Positions 1-7,441 of a stretch of 64,000 nucleotides of DNA are shown here, piece by piece. Positions within the stretch are counted from its first letter, which is position 1; each line of letters starts with the position of its first letter. The notes under the pieces are model-generated. The model was not told the DNA's origin and did no database searches. It was given only the letters and a program-made list of their open reading frames with translations. Source of the DNA: JACVRW01 sp963811055 (GTDB lineage Bacteria > Actinomycetota > Thermoleophilia > Solirubrobacterales > Thermoleophilaceae); the NCBI GenBank assembly GCA_963811055.1, contig CAWEPQ010000001.1:1-64000 (forward strand), written 5' to 3'. A program made the translations under genes and the position numbers.

Positions 1-179
1 CAGAACAGCTTGCGCCCCCGGTAGTCGCCGTTGCCCCACTCGCGCAGCTGGTCGGGCTTGCCAGGTGCCTCGATCTTGATCACATCGGCCCCGAAGTCGG
101 CCATCAGGCGCCCGGCGAACGGGCCCGCTATGAGCGAACCCACCTCGAGGACCCGGAGCTCCGCCAAGGCGCCGCTCAC
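1..179 (-). CDS. CoA transferase family III (CaiB/BaiF), N-terminal part only
   Basis: The visible 59 residues start VSGALAELRVLEVGSLIAG and continue through PFAGRLMADFGADVIKIEAP. This is the characteristic N-terminal Rossmann-like segment of family III CoA transferases, which move CoA between carboxylic acids. The gene runs off the left edge, so the catalytic Asp further in cannot be checked. The GTG start overlaps the stop of the upstream small secreted protein by 4 bases (GTGA), so it is probably the last visible member of the importer operon and may activate a transported carboxylate (inference). Confidence 0.85.
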   Translation of the reverse strand, partial: MSGALAELRVLEVGSLIAGPFAGRLMADFGADVIKIEAPGKPDQLREWGNGDYRGRKLF

Positions 180-472
180 CGGTCGCGCTCCGGGCACTTG
201 GTGCCGTGGAAGTAGAGGCAGAGGTTGGCTGGCGGCAGCTTCTGCTCGTCCGCCGGGAGCGTCTCGCCGTCGACGTCCATGTACCAGCGCCGCTCGCTCG
301 AGTGGTACTCACACCGGTTCGAGAGCTTGGCGTTCTCGTAATCGCTGAACCAGCACACACGCGGGATCGGCGCGCGCGGGCCGTCTTCCTGGCTCGCGAT
401 CCCGGTGGCCACGCCGCCCGCCAGGGCCATGCTCGCCAGCACTCCGGCTACGATCGCGACGCGCAGCCTCAT
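176..472 (-). CDS. small secreted or membrane-anchored protein, unknown function
   Basis: This 98-residue protein opens with MRLRVAIVAGVLASMALAGG, a positively charged start followed by a hydrophobic helix that reads as a signal peptide or anchor. The mature part has four cysteines (in VCW, NRCEY, NLCLY and TKCPE) that could form two disulfides outside the cell. The ATG overlaps the stop of the second permease by 4 bases (ATGA), and its own stop overlaps the next GTG, so it is translationally coupled within the importer operon. I do not recognise a family. Confidence 0.65.
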   Translation of the reverse strand: MRLRVAIVAGVLASMALAGGVATGIASQEDGPRAPIPRVCWFSDYENAKLSNRCEYHSSERRWYMDVDGETLPADEQKLPPANLCLYFHGTKCPERDR

Positions 473-1414
473 GCCTGCCGGACGAATGGCTTGAGGAACG
501 CGCGCGGATGCCGGACGCGCCCGAGGATGCCGGCCAGCGCGATGATCGTGACCACGTACGGCAGCATCGCCAGCAGGTGGCGCGGGATGTCGACGTCGGC
601 CGTCGGCAGCCAGAGCTGCAGCGACTCGGCGAGCGCGAACAGGAGCGCGGCAGCGAGGACGCCGAACGGGTGGCGGCGGCCCACGATCGCGACCCCGAGC
701 GCGATGAACCCGCGGCCGTTGACGAGCCCCTCGTCGAAGGTGTCCGTCTGGCCGATGGACAGGTACACCCCGCCGAGGCCGGCGAGCATCCCCGTCGCGA
801 CGACGCAGAGATAGCGGATCCGAATCACGTTGCCGCCGGCGCTCTCCAGCGCCTCCGGGCGCTCGCCCGCCGCCCGCACCTTCAGTCCCTGCCGGCTTCG
901 CAGCAGCAGCCAGGCGCCCGGCACTATTAGCAGCGCAAAGTAGACGAGCGGCACGTGATCGAAGAAGATCTCGCCGACCCATGGGAGTCGGCGAGCCCGG
1001 GGATCGCCCAGGAGTTGAACGAGTCGACCGGGACCCGCGTCGTCTGCAGGGCGTTGCCGCTCGTGAACACGATGCGGTAGAGACCCCCACGAGGCCGGTC
1101 GACAGGATCCAGATCGCAAGGCCGGTCACGATCTGGTCGGCCCGTCGGGTGATCATCACGTAGGCGGCAAGCAGAGCGATCAGCCCGCCCCCGGCGATCC
1201 CGGCGAGAGCCCCGAGCCAGGCGCTGTCGGTGTAGTGCGAGACCAGGTAGCCGAAGAAGGCTCCCATCAGCAGGTAGCCCTCGAGGCCGACGTTGATGAC
1301 GCCGGAGAGCTGGCTGAAGGACTCCCCGATCGCCGCCAGGATCAGCGGCGTGGCCGCGCGGACCGTCGTGGCCAGCAGGCCGAGGATGAATGCCTCCGTA
1401 AAGATCTCGGACAG
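469..1414 (-). pseudogene. BMP-type ABC importer permease 2, two apparent frameshifts
   Basis: This is the second inner-membrane permease of a nucleoside/simple-sugar importer (YufQ/RfuD-like). The N-terminal half includes TEAFILGLLATTVRAATPLI and the family hallmark SGVINVGLEGYLLMGAF. The frame then breaks near 1083, where YRIVFTSGN continues one frame over, and again near 983, where PWVGEIFFDHVPLVYFALL resumes in a third frame and runs to the stop at 469. Each break is repaired by adding one base, the first beside a G5 run. The only plausible start in this reading is CTG at 1414, five bases after GGAGG. It may be a decayed gene or may reflect base-calling errors. The family otherwise matches well. 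Confidence 0.75.
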
Positions 1415-1415
1415 C

Positions 1416-2568
1416 TCAGCCTCCGCCGCGCTTGCGCGCAGGGCGCTGATCCGGCCCGGCCGGCGCCGGCGGGTCAGCGAGAACGGGATGCTCAGGAGGA
1501 AAAAGACGAGGATCAGCCCCTCGATCAGCCCGCCGACCGAGGTCGGCACGCCCGCTGCGTACTGCATGTTGGTCGCGCCGATCTCGAGCGCGCCGAACAG
1601 GATCGCCGCGAAGAGCACGCCGAACGGCATCAACCCTCCGAGCAGCGCCACCGCGATCGCCGTGTACCCCCACCCGGGCGAGAAGTTCGACAGCAGCACG
1701 TGCTGCACGCCGAGGATCGCGTGGGCACCCGCCAGGCCGCAGAGGCCGCCCCCGAGCAGCGACACGCGGGCGATCGGCCAGTTGATCCTGATGCCCGCGA
1801 AGCGGGCCGCCTCGGGGTTGCCGCCGACCGTGCGGATCTCGTAGCCGAGGGTCGTGCGCGTGAGCAGGAGCCACACCACAACGACCGCGACCAGCGAGAT
1901 GAGGAAGCCCATGTGGAGGCGGAGTCGCTCGGGAACAGGAGCGGCAGGTCGTGATTGGCCGGGATCCGCTCGGTCTGGCCGGCTCGGTAGGCCTTCATGG
2001 GGCCGAACGTCAGGTAGCCGATGAGCAGGATCGCGATGTAGTTGAGCATCAGCGAGCCGATCAACTCGTCGACGCGCAGGAAGATCTTGAGCAACGCGAC
2101 GAGGAGCGACCAGAGAGCACCGAAGACGAACCCGGCGATGAGCGCCACGCTCACCACGAGCAGGCCGGGGCCGTCCCAGTAGAGGGTCACGACGGTGGCG
2201 CCCAGCGCCCCCAGCCAGAGCTGGCCCTCGGCACCGACGTTGAAGAACCCGGCCCGGATCGAGACCGCGATCCCGAGGCCGAGCAGCACGAAGGTGTCCG
2301 CGCGGTTGAGCACGTCGCCGAAGGCGCGCCCCGATCCGAGCGAGCCGTCCCACATCGCCTGGTAGGCCTCGACGGGATCCGCTCCCGCGGCCAGGATGGC
2401 CGGCACCGCGACGATCAGGGCAAGGAGGACCGCGGCAACCCGCGCCCAGACCGTCGACGCGACCACCGACGACACGAGCCGTCCCTTCCACGCGGACGCC
2501 GGCGAGGGATCCGGCGCGGAGCTCGGGGTGCCGAGCGCGGGGTCGACGGGTGTCCCGCTCGCGCTCAC
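1416..2568 (-). pseudogene. BMP-type ABC importer permease 1, apparent frameshift
   Basis: This is the first membrane permease of the importer (YufP/RfuC-like). The GTG start at 2568 overlaps the ATPase stop (GTGA). The N-terminal part has RAGFFNVGAEGQLWLGALGA, the family signature, and several membrane helices. Near 1917, after PLLFPSDS, the frame breaks. The rest (HMGFLISLVAVVVVWLLL, ARFAGIRINW, SPGWGYTAIAVALLGG) continues one frame away, consistent with one missing base. The downstream end is uncertain: the same frame runs into permease 2 without a stop, and a stop at 1416-1418 is reached only if another base is missing. Confidence 0.75.
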
Positions 2569-4157
2569 AGCTTGGGAGCGGTCGAGGAAGCGGAACTGCC
2601 ACCCATCATCAGGCCGAGCTTGGACGAGTCGGCGTCGTCCGAGTCGACCTCTCCCACCACGCGCCCCCGGTACATCACGATCACGCGGTCGCTCAGCTTC
2701 AGCAGCTCATCGAGGTCGAGGCTGACGAGCAGGATGGCCGCACCCTGGTCGCGCTGCTCGATCAGGCGGTCCTGGACGTAGGCCGCGCCCGCGATGTCGA
2801 GCCCGCGCGTCGGGCCGCACACGACCAGGAAGCGCGCCTGCTTGTGCAGCTCGCGCCCGAGCAACACGCGCTGCTGGTTGCCACCGGAGAGCGCGTCGAT
2901 CGGCTGGTCGAGCCCGACCGAGCGCACGTCGAGGTCGTGGGTGAGGCGCTTGCCGTGCTCGGTGATCCGCCGGCGGCGCTGCCAGCCGTGCCGCTGGAAG
3001 TCGCGCCAGCGCTGCAGGCCGAGAATGAAGTTGTGGCGGATGGTGGACGAGCCGACCAGCCCGTTCGCGCGCCTGTCTTCCGGCACGTGGGCCACCTGGC
3101 GCTCGATCAGGCTGCGGCGGCCGGCGTTCGTCACGTCGTGGCCGTGCAGATGGATCTCGCCACCCGCGGCTGAGCGCAGGCCGGTCAGGCACTCCGCCAG
3201 CACGTCCTGGCCGTTGCCGGCCACGCCCGCAACGCCGAGGATCTCACCCGAGCGCACGGTGAGGGACACGCCGTCGACGAGCGTGTGGTCGCCGTCGACC
3301 ACGGACAGGTCACGCACCGCGACCACGTCCTCGCCCACCTCCTCGAGCTGCGCCACGCGGCGCTCGGGCAGGGCGCGTCCGACCATCAGCGTGCCCAGCT
3401 CGCCGGGCGACGTGCCTTCGGTGGGCAGCGTGCGCACCACCTGCCCGTCTCGCAGGACGGTGACCCGCTGCGAGACCTCCATGACCTCGTCGAGCTTGTG
3501 GGTGATGATCACGACCGCGGTCCCGTGCGCCGCCAGCTCGCGCATGATCGCGAACAGGCGCTCGATCTCCTGGCGCGTCAGCAGTGCGGTCGGCTCGTCC
3601 AGGATGAACAGCGACAGACCGCCACGCAGCTCCCCCTGGATCAGCGCCTTGACGATCTCGAGCCGGAGCTTCTCCCCCACGGAGAGCCCGTCGATCAGCG
3701 CTTCCGGCGCGAGCTCGAGGCCGTAGCGCTCGCCGAGCGACCGGATCTGGGCGGATACGTCGCGGAGGGACATGTGACGCCCGCGCTCCGTCCACATGAC
3801 GTTGAGCAGGACGTTCTCCGCCACGGTCAGCGTCGGCACCAGCATGAAGTGCTGGTGCACCATCCCGATACCGCGCTCGATCGCCTCGCGCGTCGAGAGC
3901 CATGGGCTCTCCTCGCCCTCGATCTCCATGATCCCCGAGTCGGGGGCCACGGAGCCGAAGACGATGTTCATCAGCGTGCTCTTGCCGGCTCCGTTCTCTC
4001 CCAGAAGAGCATGGATCTCGCCCGAGAAGAGCTCGATTCCGACGTCGTCGTTGGCCAGCAGGTCACCGAAGGCCTTGGACACGCCGGACAGGCGCAGGGC
4101 GGGGACGGACGCATCCGTCCCCGCCTGTACCGCCTGCGGCGTGTCCTCAGGCCTCAC
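2565..4157 (-). CDS. BMP-type ABC importer ATPase with two nucleotide-binding domains
   Basis: This 530-residue protein has two fused ABC domains, as in MglA/RbsA/YufO-type ATPases that energise carbohydrate and nucleoside importers. Domain 1 has Walker A GENGAGKST (about residue 55), the variant signature LSVGEKLRLEI and Walker B LFILDEPTALL. Domain 2 has a degenerate P-loop, GVAGNGQDVLAE, with the full signature LSGGNQQRVLLGREL. That split of intact and degenerate sites is usual for the family. It lies 22 bases downstream of the binding-protein gene and overlaps permease 1, so the unit is one operon. The domains look intact, unlike those of its permeases. Confidence 0.93.
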   Translation of the reverse strand: MRPEDTPQAVQAGTDASVPALRLSGVSKAFGDLLANDDVGIELFSGEIHALLGENGAGKSTLMNIVFGSVAPDSGIMEIEGEESPWLSTREAIERGIGMVHQHFMLVPTLTVAENVLLNVMWTERGRHMSLRDVSAQIRSLGERYGLELAPEALIDGLSVGEKLRLEIVKALIQGELRGGLSLFILDEPTALLTRQEIERLFAIMRELAAHGTAVVIITHKLDEVMEVSQRVTVLRDGQVVRTLPTEGTSPGELGTLMVGRALPERRVAQLEEVGEDVVAVRDLSVVDGDHTLVDGVSLTVRSGEILGVAGVAGNGQDVLAECLTGLRSAAGGEIHLHGHDVTNAGRRSLIERQVAHVPEDRRANGLVGSSTIRHNFILGLQRWRDFQRHGWQRRRRITEHGKRLTHDLDVRSVGLDQPIDALSGGNQQRVLLGRELHKQARFLVVCGPTRGLDIAGAAYVQDRLIEQRDQGAAILLVSLDLDELLKLSDRVIVMYRGRVVGEVDSDDADSSKLGLMMGGSSASSTAPKL

Positions 4158-4179
4158 GTCGATTGCGCCTGCTGTCGTC

Positions 4180-5247
4180 CTACTTGCTCTTTCCTGTGAC
4201 CGGGTCGAGCGTGCCGGCGATTATCGCCGCCTGCGCCTCGTCGATCTGGGCCTTGACGTCCTCGTCGAGCTTGTCCTCGTAATCGTGATACGGCGCCAGC
4301 AGCACGCCCTTGTTCTTCAGGTCGGCCACGTACACCCCGAGACCGCACTTCTCTGCGCCTGCGGAGCGGACCTTGTCCGCCACCTGGGTGAGGATCGGAG
4401 CCCAGTCGGTCACGAAGCTCGTGATCATGAGCTCGGGTGCCAGCTCGTACTGGTCGAACCACGCGCCGATCAGCGGCACGTTCTTCTCCTTGGCCGCTTC
4501 CACCGTGCCCAGGCCCGTGCCGTCGCCGTAGGCGTAGAGCACGTCCGCGCCGCGCGAGATCTGCGCCAGGCCCGCTTCCTTGCCCTTCAGCGGATCCTCG
4601 AAGTCGCCGACCCAGGTCACGAGCACCTTGGCGTCGGGCTTAATCTTCTTGGCGCCGTTCTCGAACGCCTCCACTGTCTCGACGATCTCGTCGAGGTCGA
4701 CGCCACCCACGACGCCGATCGTGCCCGACTTCGACACGCTCGCCGCGGCCATGCCGGCGAGGTAGTTCGCGCCACTGGCGTCGTCGAAGTAGAACGTCGT
4801 GCTCGGTCCGGGCTTGTCCGTTCCGAACGCCTGCAGGTAACAGACCTCGGGATGCTCGGCTGCGACCTCCTTGGTCGCCTGGTCGAGCGCAGAGGCGTGC
4901 AGAACGACCAGCTCGGCACCGCCCTGCTCGATCACCTCGCGCATGGCGCGCGCGCCGTCTGCCGGGGTCACGGATTCGAGCGTGTTGATCACGTCGAGGC
5001 CGGCGGAGTCCTTCACCCGCTCCACCGAGTCCGACATGCTCGTGTTCCACGTCTGGTCGTCAGCCTTGCCGTTGAGCAGAATGGCGGTCTTGACCTTCTC
5101 GGGACCGCCGCCGCCGTTGTCACTCGCGGCGTCGCCCGACCCACCGCCACCCCCGCCGTCATCGTCGTCGCCGCAGGCGGCGACCCCCAGCGTGAACAGC
5201 ACGAGCAGCAGCGCGACTAGGCCGCTGCGGACACCGGATCTGCGCAT
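4180..5247 (-). CDS. BMP-family substrate-binding lipoprotein
   Basis: This 355-residue lipoprotein captures substrate outside the cell for the downstream importer. The start is at 5247 (MRRSGVRSGLVALLLVLF) because it gives a proper lipoprotein signal with lipobox LGVAAC, preceded by a GAGGGG ribosome site; earlier in-frame starts only add an implausible tail. After a Gly/Asp linker the Med/BMP fold begins with VKTAILLNGKADDQTWN, followed by YDFDDASGANYLAG-like and GGVDLDEIVE segments. Relatives bind purine nucleosides or similar small ligands; the exact ligand cannot be read here. The upstream palindrome at 5314 suggests control by the neighbouring GntR protein. Confidence 0.92.
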   Translation of the reverse strand: MRRSGVRSGLVALLLVLFTLGVAACGDDDDGGGGGGSGDAASDNGGGGPEKVKTAILLNGKADDQTWNTSMSDSVERVKDSAGLDVINTLESVTPADGARAMREVIEQGGAELVVLHASALDQATKEVAAEHPEVCYLQAFGTDKPGPSTTFYFDDASGANYLAGMAAASVSKSGTIGVVGGVDLDEIVETVEAFENGAKKIKPDAKVLVTWVGDFEDPLKGKEAGLAQISRGADVLYAYGDGTGLGTVEAAKEKNVPLIGAWFDQYELAPELMITSFVTDWAPILTQVADKVRSAGAEKCGLGVYVADLKNKGVLLAPYHDYEDKLDEDVKAQIDEAQAAIIAGTLDPVTGKSK

Positions 5248-5313
5248 CCCTATATCCCCTCTTGTCGCTCCGAACCCGAAGCGGACGGTTGCCTGGGCGG
5301 ACCATACAGTGGT

Positions 5314-5330
5314 GTGCATGTTGTATGCAA
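5314..5330. promoter_or_regulatory. probable GntR operator upstream of the importer operon
   Basis: GTGCATGTTGTATGCAA contains the perfect inverted arms TGCAT and ATGCA around a 5-base spacer. Nearly the same site occurs at 6135-6154 between the GntR gene and the divergent amidase. It lies about 70 bases upstream of the binding-protein ATG, a good position for a repressor site. The pairing with the adjacent FCD-type regulator is inferred. Confidence 0.7.
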
Positions 5331-5361
5331 GCACCAGGGCGACACCACACACCAGCTTAAG

Positions 5362-5384
5362 AAACGGGCCCGATCAGCCCGTTT
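5362..5384 (-). terminator. intrinsic terminator of the GntR gene
   Basis: Perfect 8-bp arms AAACGGGC and GCCCGTTT are separated by a 7-base loop. On the minus strand the hairpin is followed by TTTCTTAA, and it starts 10 bases after the GntR stop. It separates the regulator from the importer operon downstream. Confidence 0.75.
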
Positions 5385-5393
5385 CGTGCGCCC

Positions 5394-6071
5394 TCAGGTG
5401 GGCTGCGGGAAGTGCTTCATAGCCAGGTCGCGTGCCCAGATCACATGGGCCTGCATCAGCTCGGCGGCACGCTCTCCGTCGCGGTCGGCGAGGGCCCCGG
5501 CAATCGCCCGATGCTCGCGCTCGACCGTCTTGCGGTGGTCGTCGGAATAGGCCATGTACGAGCGATAGATGGGCGGGACGGCGGTCACCTCGCGCACCAT
5601 GCGCGTGAGCTTGTCGATGCTGGCGGCGCGCAGGATGACCTCGTGGAACGTGAAGTTCTCGTCCGCGAGCCGGGTGAGGTTCTCCTTGGAGTTCCGCAGC
5701 TTGCTGAAGCGATCGCAGCTCTCCTCCAACCGCTCGAGCTCGCGCTCGTCGATGCGCTCCGCCGCGGTGCGTGCGGCATGGCCCTCGAGCACCGCGCGCA
5801 GCGTGTAGAACTCCTTGAGCTCGGCCGGCTCGTACCCCTTCACCGTCGAGCCGCGGTTGGGGGCGCCCTCGATCAGGCCCTCGCGCTCGAGCAGCAGCAG
5901 CGCCTCCCTGATGGGGGTGCGGCTGGTGCCCAGCTGGCGTGACAGCTCGACCTCCGGGAGGGCCTGGTAGGGCTCGAGGCGTCCGTCGAGGATCGCGGCC
6001 CGGATCGTTCGGGCAAGCGCGACACTCGTCCTCTCGGGAACCTGGCGCTCGTTTGCGGAGAAGATGCTCAC
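5394..6071 (-). CDS. GntR-family transcription regulator, FCD type
   Basis: This 225-residue repressor-type protein has an N-terminal winged helix (about residues 12-75; EVELSRQLGTSRTPIREALL is the recognition region) and a C-terminal FCD all-helical sensor domain. The putative metal/ligand residues are present: ENFTFHEVIL, then HRAIAGAL and AHVIWARDL supply histidines. FCD regulators sense organic acids or metabolites and control their transport and catabolism genes. It starts with GTG at 6071, faces the isochorismatase gene, and the palindrome at 6135 lies between them. With the second copy at 5314 it is the likely regulator of both units. Confidence 0.93.
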   Translation of the reverse strand: MSIFSANERQVPERTSVALARTIRAAILDGRLEPYQALPEVELSRQLGTSRTPIREALLLLEREGLIEGAPNRGSTVKGYEPAELKEFYTLRAVLEGHAARTAAERIDERELERLEESCDRFSKLRNSKENLTRLADENFTFHEVILRAASIDKLTRMVREVTAVPPIYRSYMAYSDDHRKTVEREHRAIAGALADRDGERAAELMQAHVIWARDLAMKHFPQPT

Positions 6072-6134
6072 TGGTCAATAAGAGACTAAGCGGCTACCCG
6101 GATCCGACCCAGCTGTTGCACCTGGAAATATACT

Positions 6135-6154
6135 CGTGCATGCCTGTATGCACG
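6135..6154. promoter_or_regulatory. probable GntR operator in the divergent promoter region
   Basis: CGTGCATGCCTGTATGCACG has perfect 7-bp arms (CGTGCAT and ATGCACG) around a 6-base spacer, in the roughly 100-base gap between the divergent GntR and isochorismatase genes. It matches the element at 5314-5330 except for spacer length (6 versus 5) and outer bases. It is placed to control both genes. Confidence 0.75.
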
Positions 6155-6173
6155 CCCGAAGACCGGAGGCGCT

Positions 6174-6824
6174 TTGACCCGTAGCGAGGATGTTTACGAA
6201 CGCGCCGGCTTCGGTCACTCGATCGAGCGCGGGTCGCGGCCGGCGCTCGTCGTCGTCGACTTCACCCGCGGCTTCACGGACCCCGCCTTCCCCACCGGAG
6301 CCGACCTGACGGCCGAGGTGGGCCGGACGGCCCAGCTGGCCGAGGCGACCCGCGCCAAGCAGCGGCCGGTCCTGTTCACGCTGATCTCGTTTCACCCGAG
6401 CCTGCGCGACGCGGGCGCCTGGCCGACCAAGTTCCCGGGCGCGACCGCGCTCGTGGAGGGCACCCCGGCCGTGGAGCTCGACCCGCGGCTGCAGGTCGCC
6501 GCGGAGGATGTCGTGGTCGTCAAGAAGGGCGCGTCGGCCTTCTTCGGAACCAACCTCGCCGCGATCCTCGCCGCCCATGAGGTCGACACGGTGATCGTCT
6601 GCGGCGCGACCACCAGCGGGTGCGTCCGGGCCAGCGTCGTCGACAGCATGCAGTACGGCTTTCAGACGCTAGTGGTCCGTGACTGCGTGGGCGACCGCGC
6701 GGCGGGACCTCACGAGGCGAACCTCTTCGACATGCAGGCGAAGTACGCCGACGTCATCGGGTCCGAAGAGGCGCTCCAGTATCTCGCCGGCCTGCCCGAC
6801 CCAGCCGGCACCACGGCGGTGTGA
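6174..6824 (+). CDS. isochorismatase-family hydrolase (N-carbamoylsarcosine amidase-like)
   Basis: This 216-residue cysteine hydrolase has the full catalytic triad: Asp in ALVVVDFTRGF (about residue 30), Lys in VVVKKGASAFFGT (about 121) and the nucleophile Cys in GATTSGCVRASVVDS (about 150). The family cleaves carbamoyl or amide groups; N-carbamoylsarcosine amidase and related ureido-hydrolases are the closest type by motif spacing. It starts with TTG at 6174 after a GGAGG site. Its position beside a BMP importer and GntR regulator suggests breakdown of an imported N-containing compound (inference). Confidence 0.88.
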   Translation: MTRSEDVYERAGFGHSIERGSRPALVVVDFTRGFTDPAFPTGADLTAEVGRTAQLAEATRAKQRPVLFTLISFHPSLRDAGAWPTKFPGATALVEGTPAVELDPRLQVAAEDVVVVKKGASAFFGTNLAAILAAHEVDTVIVCGATTSGCVRASVVDSMQYGFQTLVVRDCVGDRAAGPHEANLFDMQAKYADVIGSEEALQYLAGLPDPAGTTAV

Positions 6825-7441
6825 GCTCCCCCGCGCTGTCAGGAGCGCCGCCGCCGGGGTGGCTGCCGGAGCGCCCCCTGAGCGACGAGTTCCGCCGGCT
6901 GCGGGCGGACGCGCTCGCCTGGATCGCCCCGTACTACGACGGCGAGCACCTGTCGCGGTCTGCCGACTGGCTGCTTGCGCTCGAGCCCGAGGCGTCCGAG
7001 CCACTCGTGATCGCTGTGCTGACGCATGACATGGAGCGGTCAGTCCCGGGTGGCCCCGTCCTCGACAAGGCCGGCACGGCATGGGACGACGCCGACTACA
7101 ACCGGCGGCATTGCGAGCGCTCCGCGCAGGTGGTCGCCGACTGGCTGCGCGACCGCGGCGCCTCCGCGCGTTTCGTGGACGGCGTGGCCGTGCCGATCCG
7201 CGAGCACGAGTTCGGCGGCAGCCCCGAGGGCGACCTCGCACAGGCCGCCGACTCGCTGTCCTGGCTGGAAGTGAACGCCGCACTCGCGGCGAAATGGGTC
7301 GAGCGCGGCGAATGCGACCTTGCCAAGGCCGCCGAGAAGCTCGACTGGATGGTCCAACGCGTACGTATCGAGCGGGCGCGCGAGGTGGCGGCCGAGCTGC
7401 ACGGACCCGCCCTGGCTCAGCTGCGGGCGGCAGTGGGCTAG
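6821..7441 (+). CDS. HD-like protein, possible metal-dependent phosphohydrolase
   Basis: This 206-residue soluble protein is coupled to the amidase gene by a GTGA overlap. It has a spaced histidine/aspartate set like a small HD domain: EHLSRS near residue 43, VLTHDMERS near 68, NRRHCERSAQVV near 93 and IREHEFGGS near 120. These could form a metal site, but I cannot assign a substrate. Its stop shares the tetramer CTAG with the convergent E1 gene. The assignment is from residue pattern only. Confidence 0.6.
   Translation: MSSPALSGAPPPGWLPERPLSDEFRRLRADALAWIAPYYDGEHLSRSADWLLALEPEASEPLVIAVLTHDMERSVPGGPVLDKAGTAWDDADYNRRHCERSAQVVADWLRDRGASARFVDGVAVPIREHEFGGSPEGDLAQAADSLSWLEVNAALAAKWVERGECDLAKAAEKLDWMVQRVRIERAREVAAELHGPALAQLRAAVG

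Noticed and set aside
176..2602. One continuous 808-codon minus frame through both permeases
   Set aside because: It only appears continuous because of the frame breaks; its middle and end switch to nonsense, whereas the conserved segments lie in different frames.
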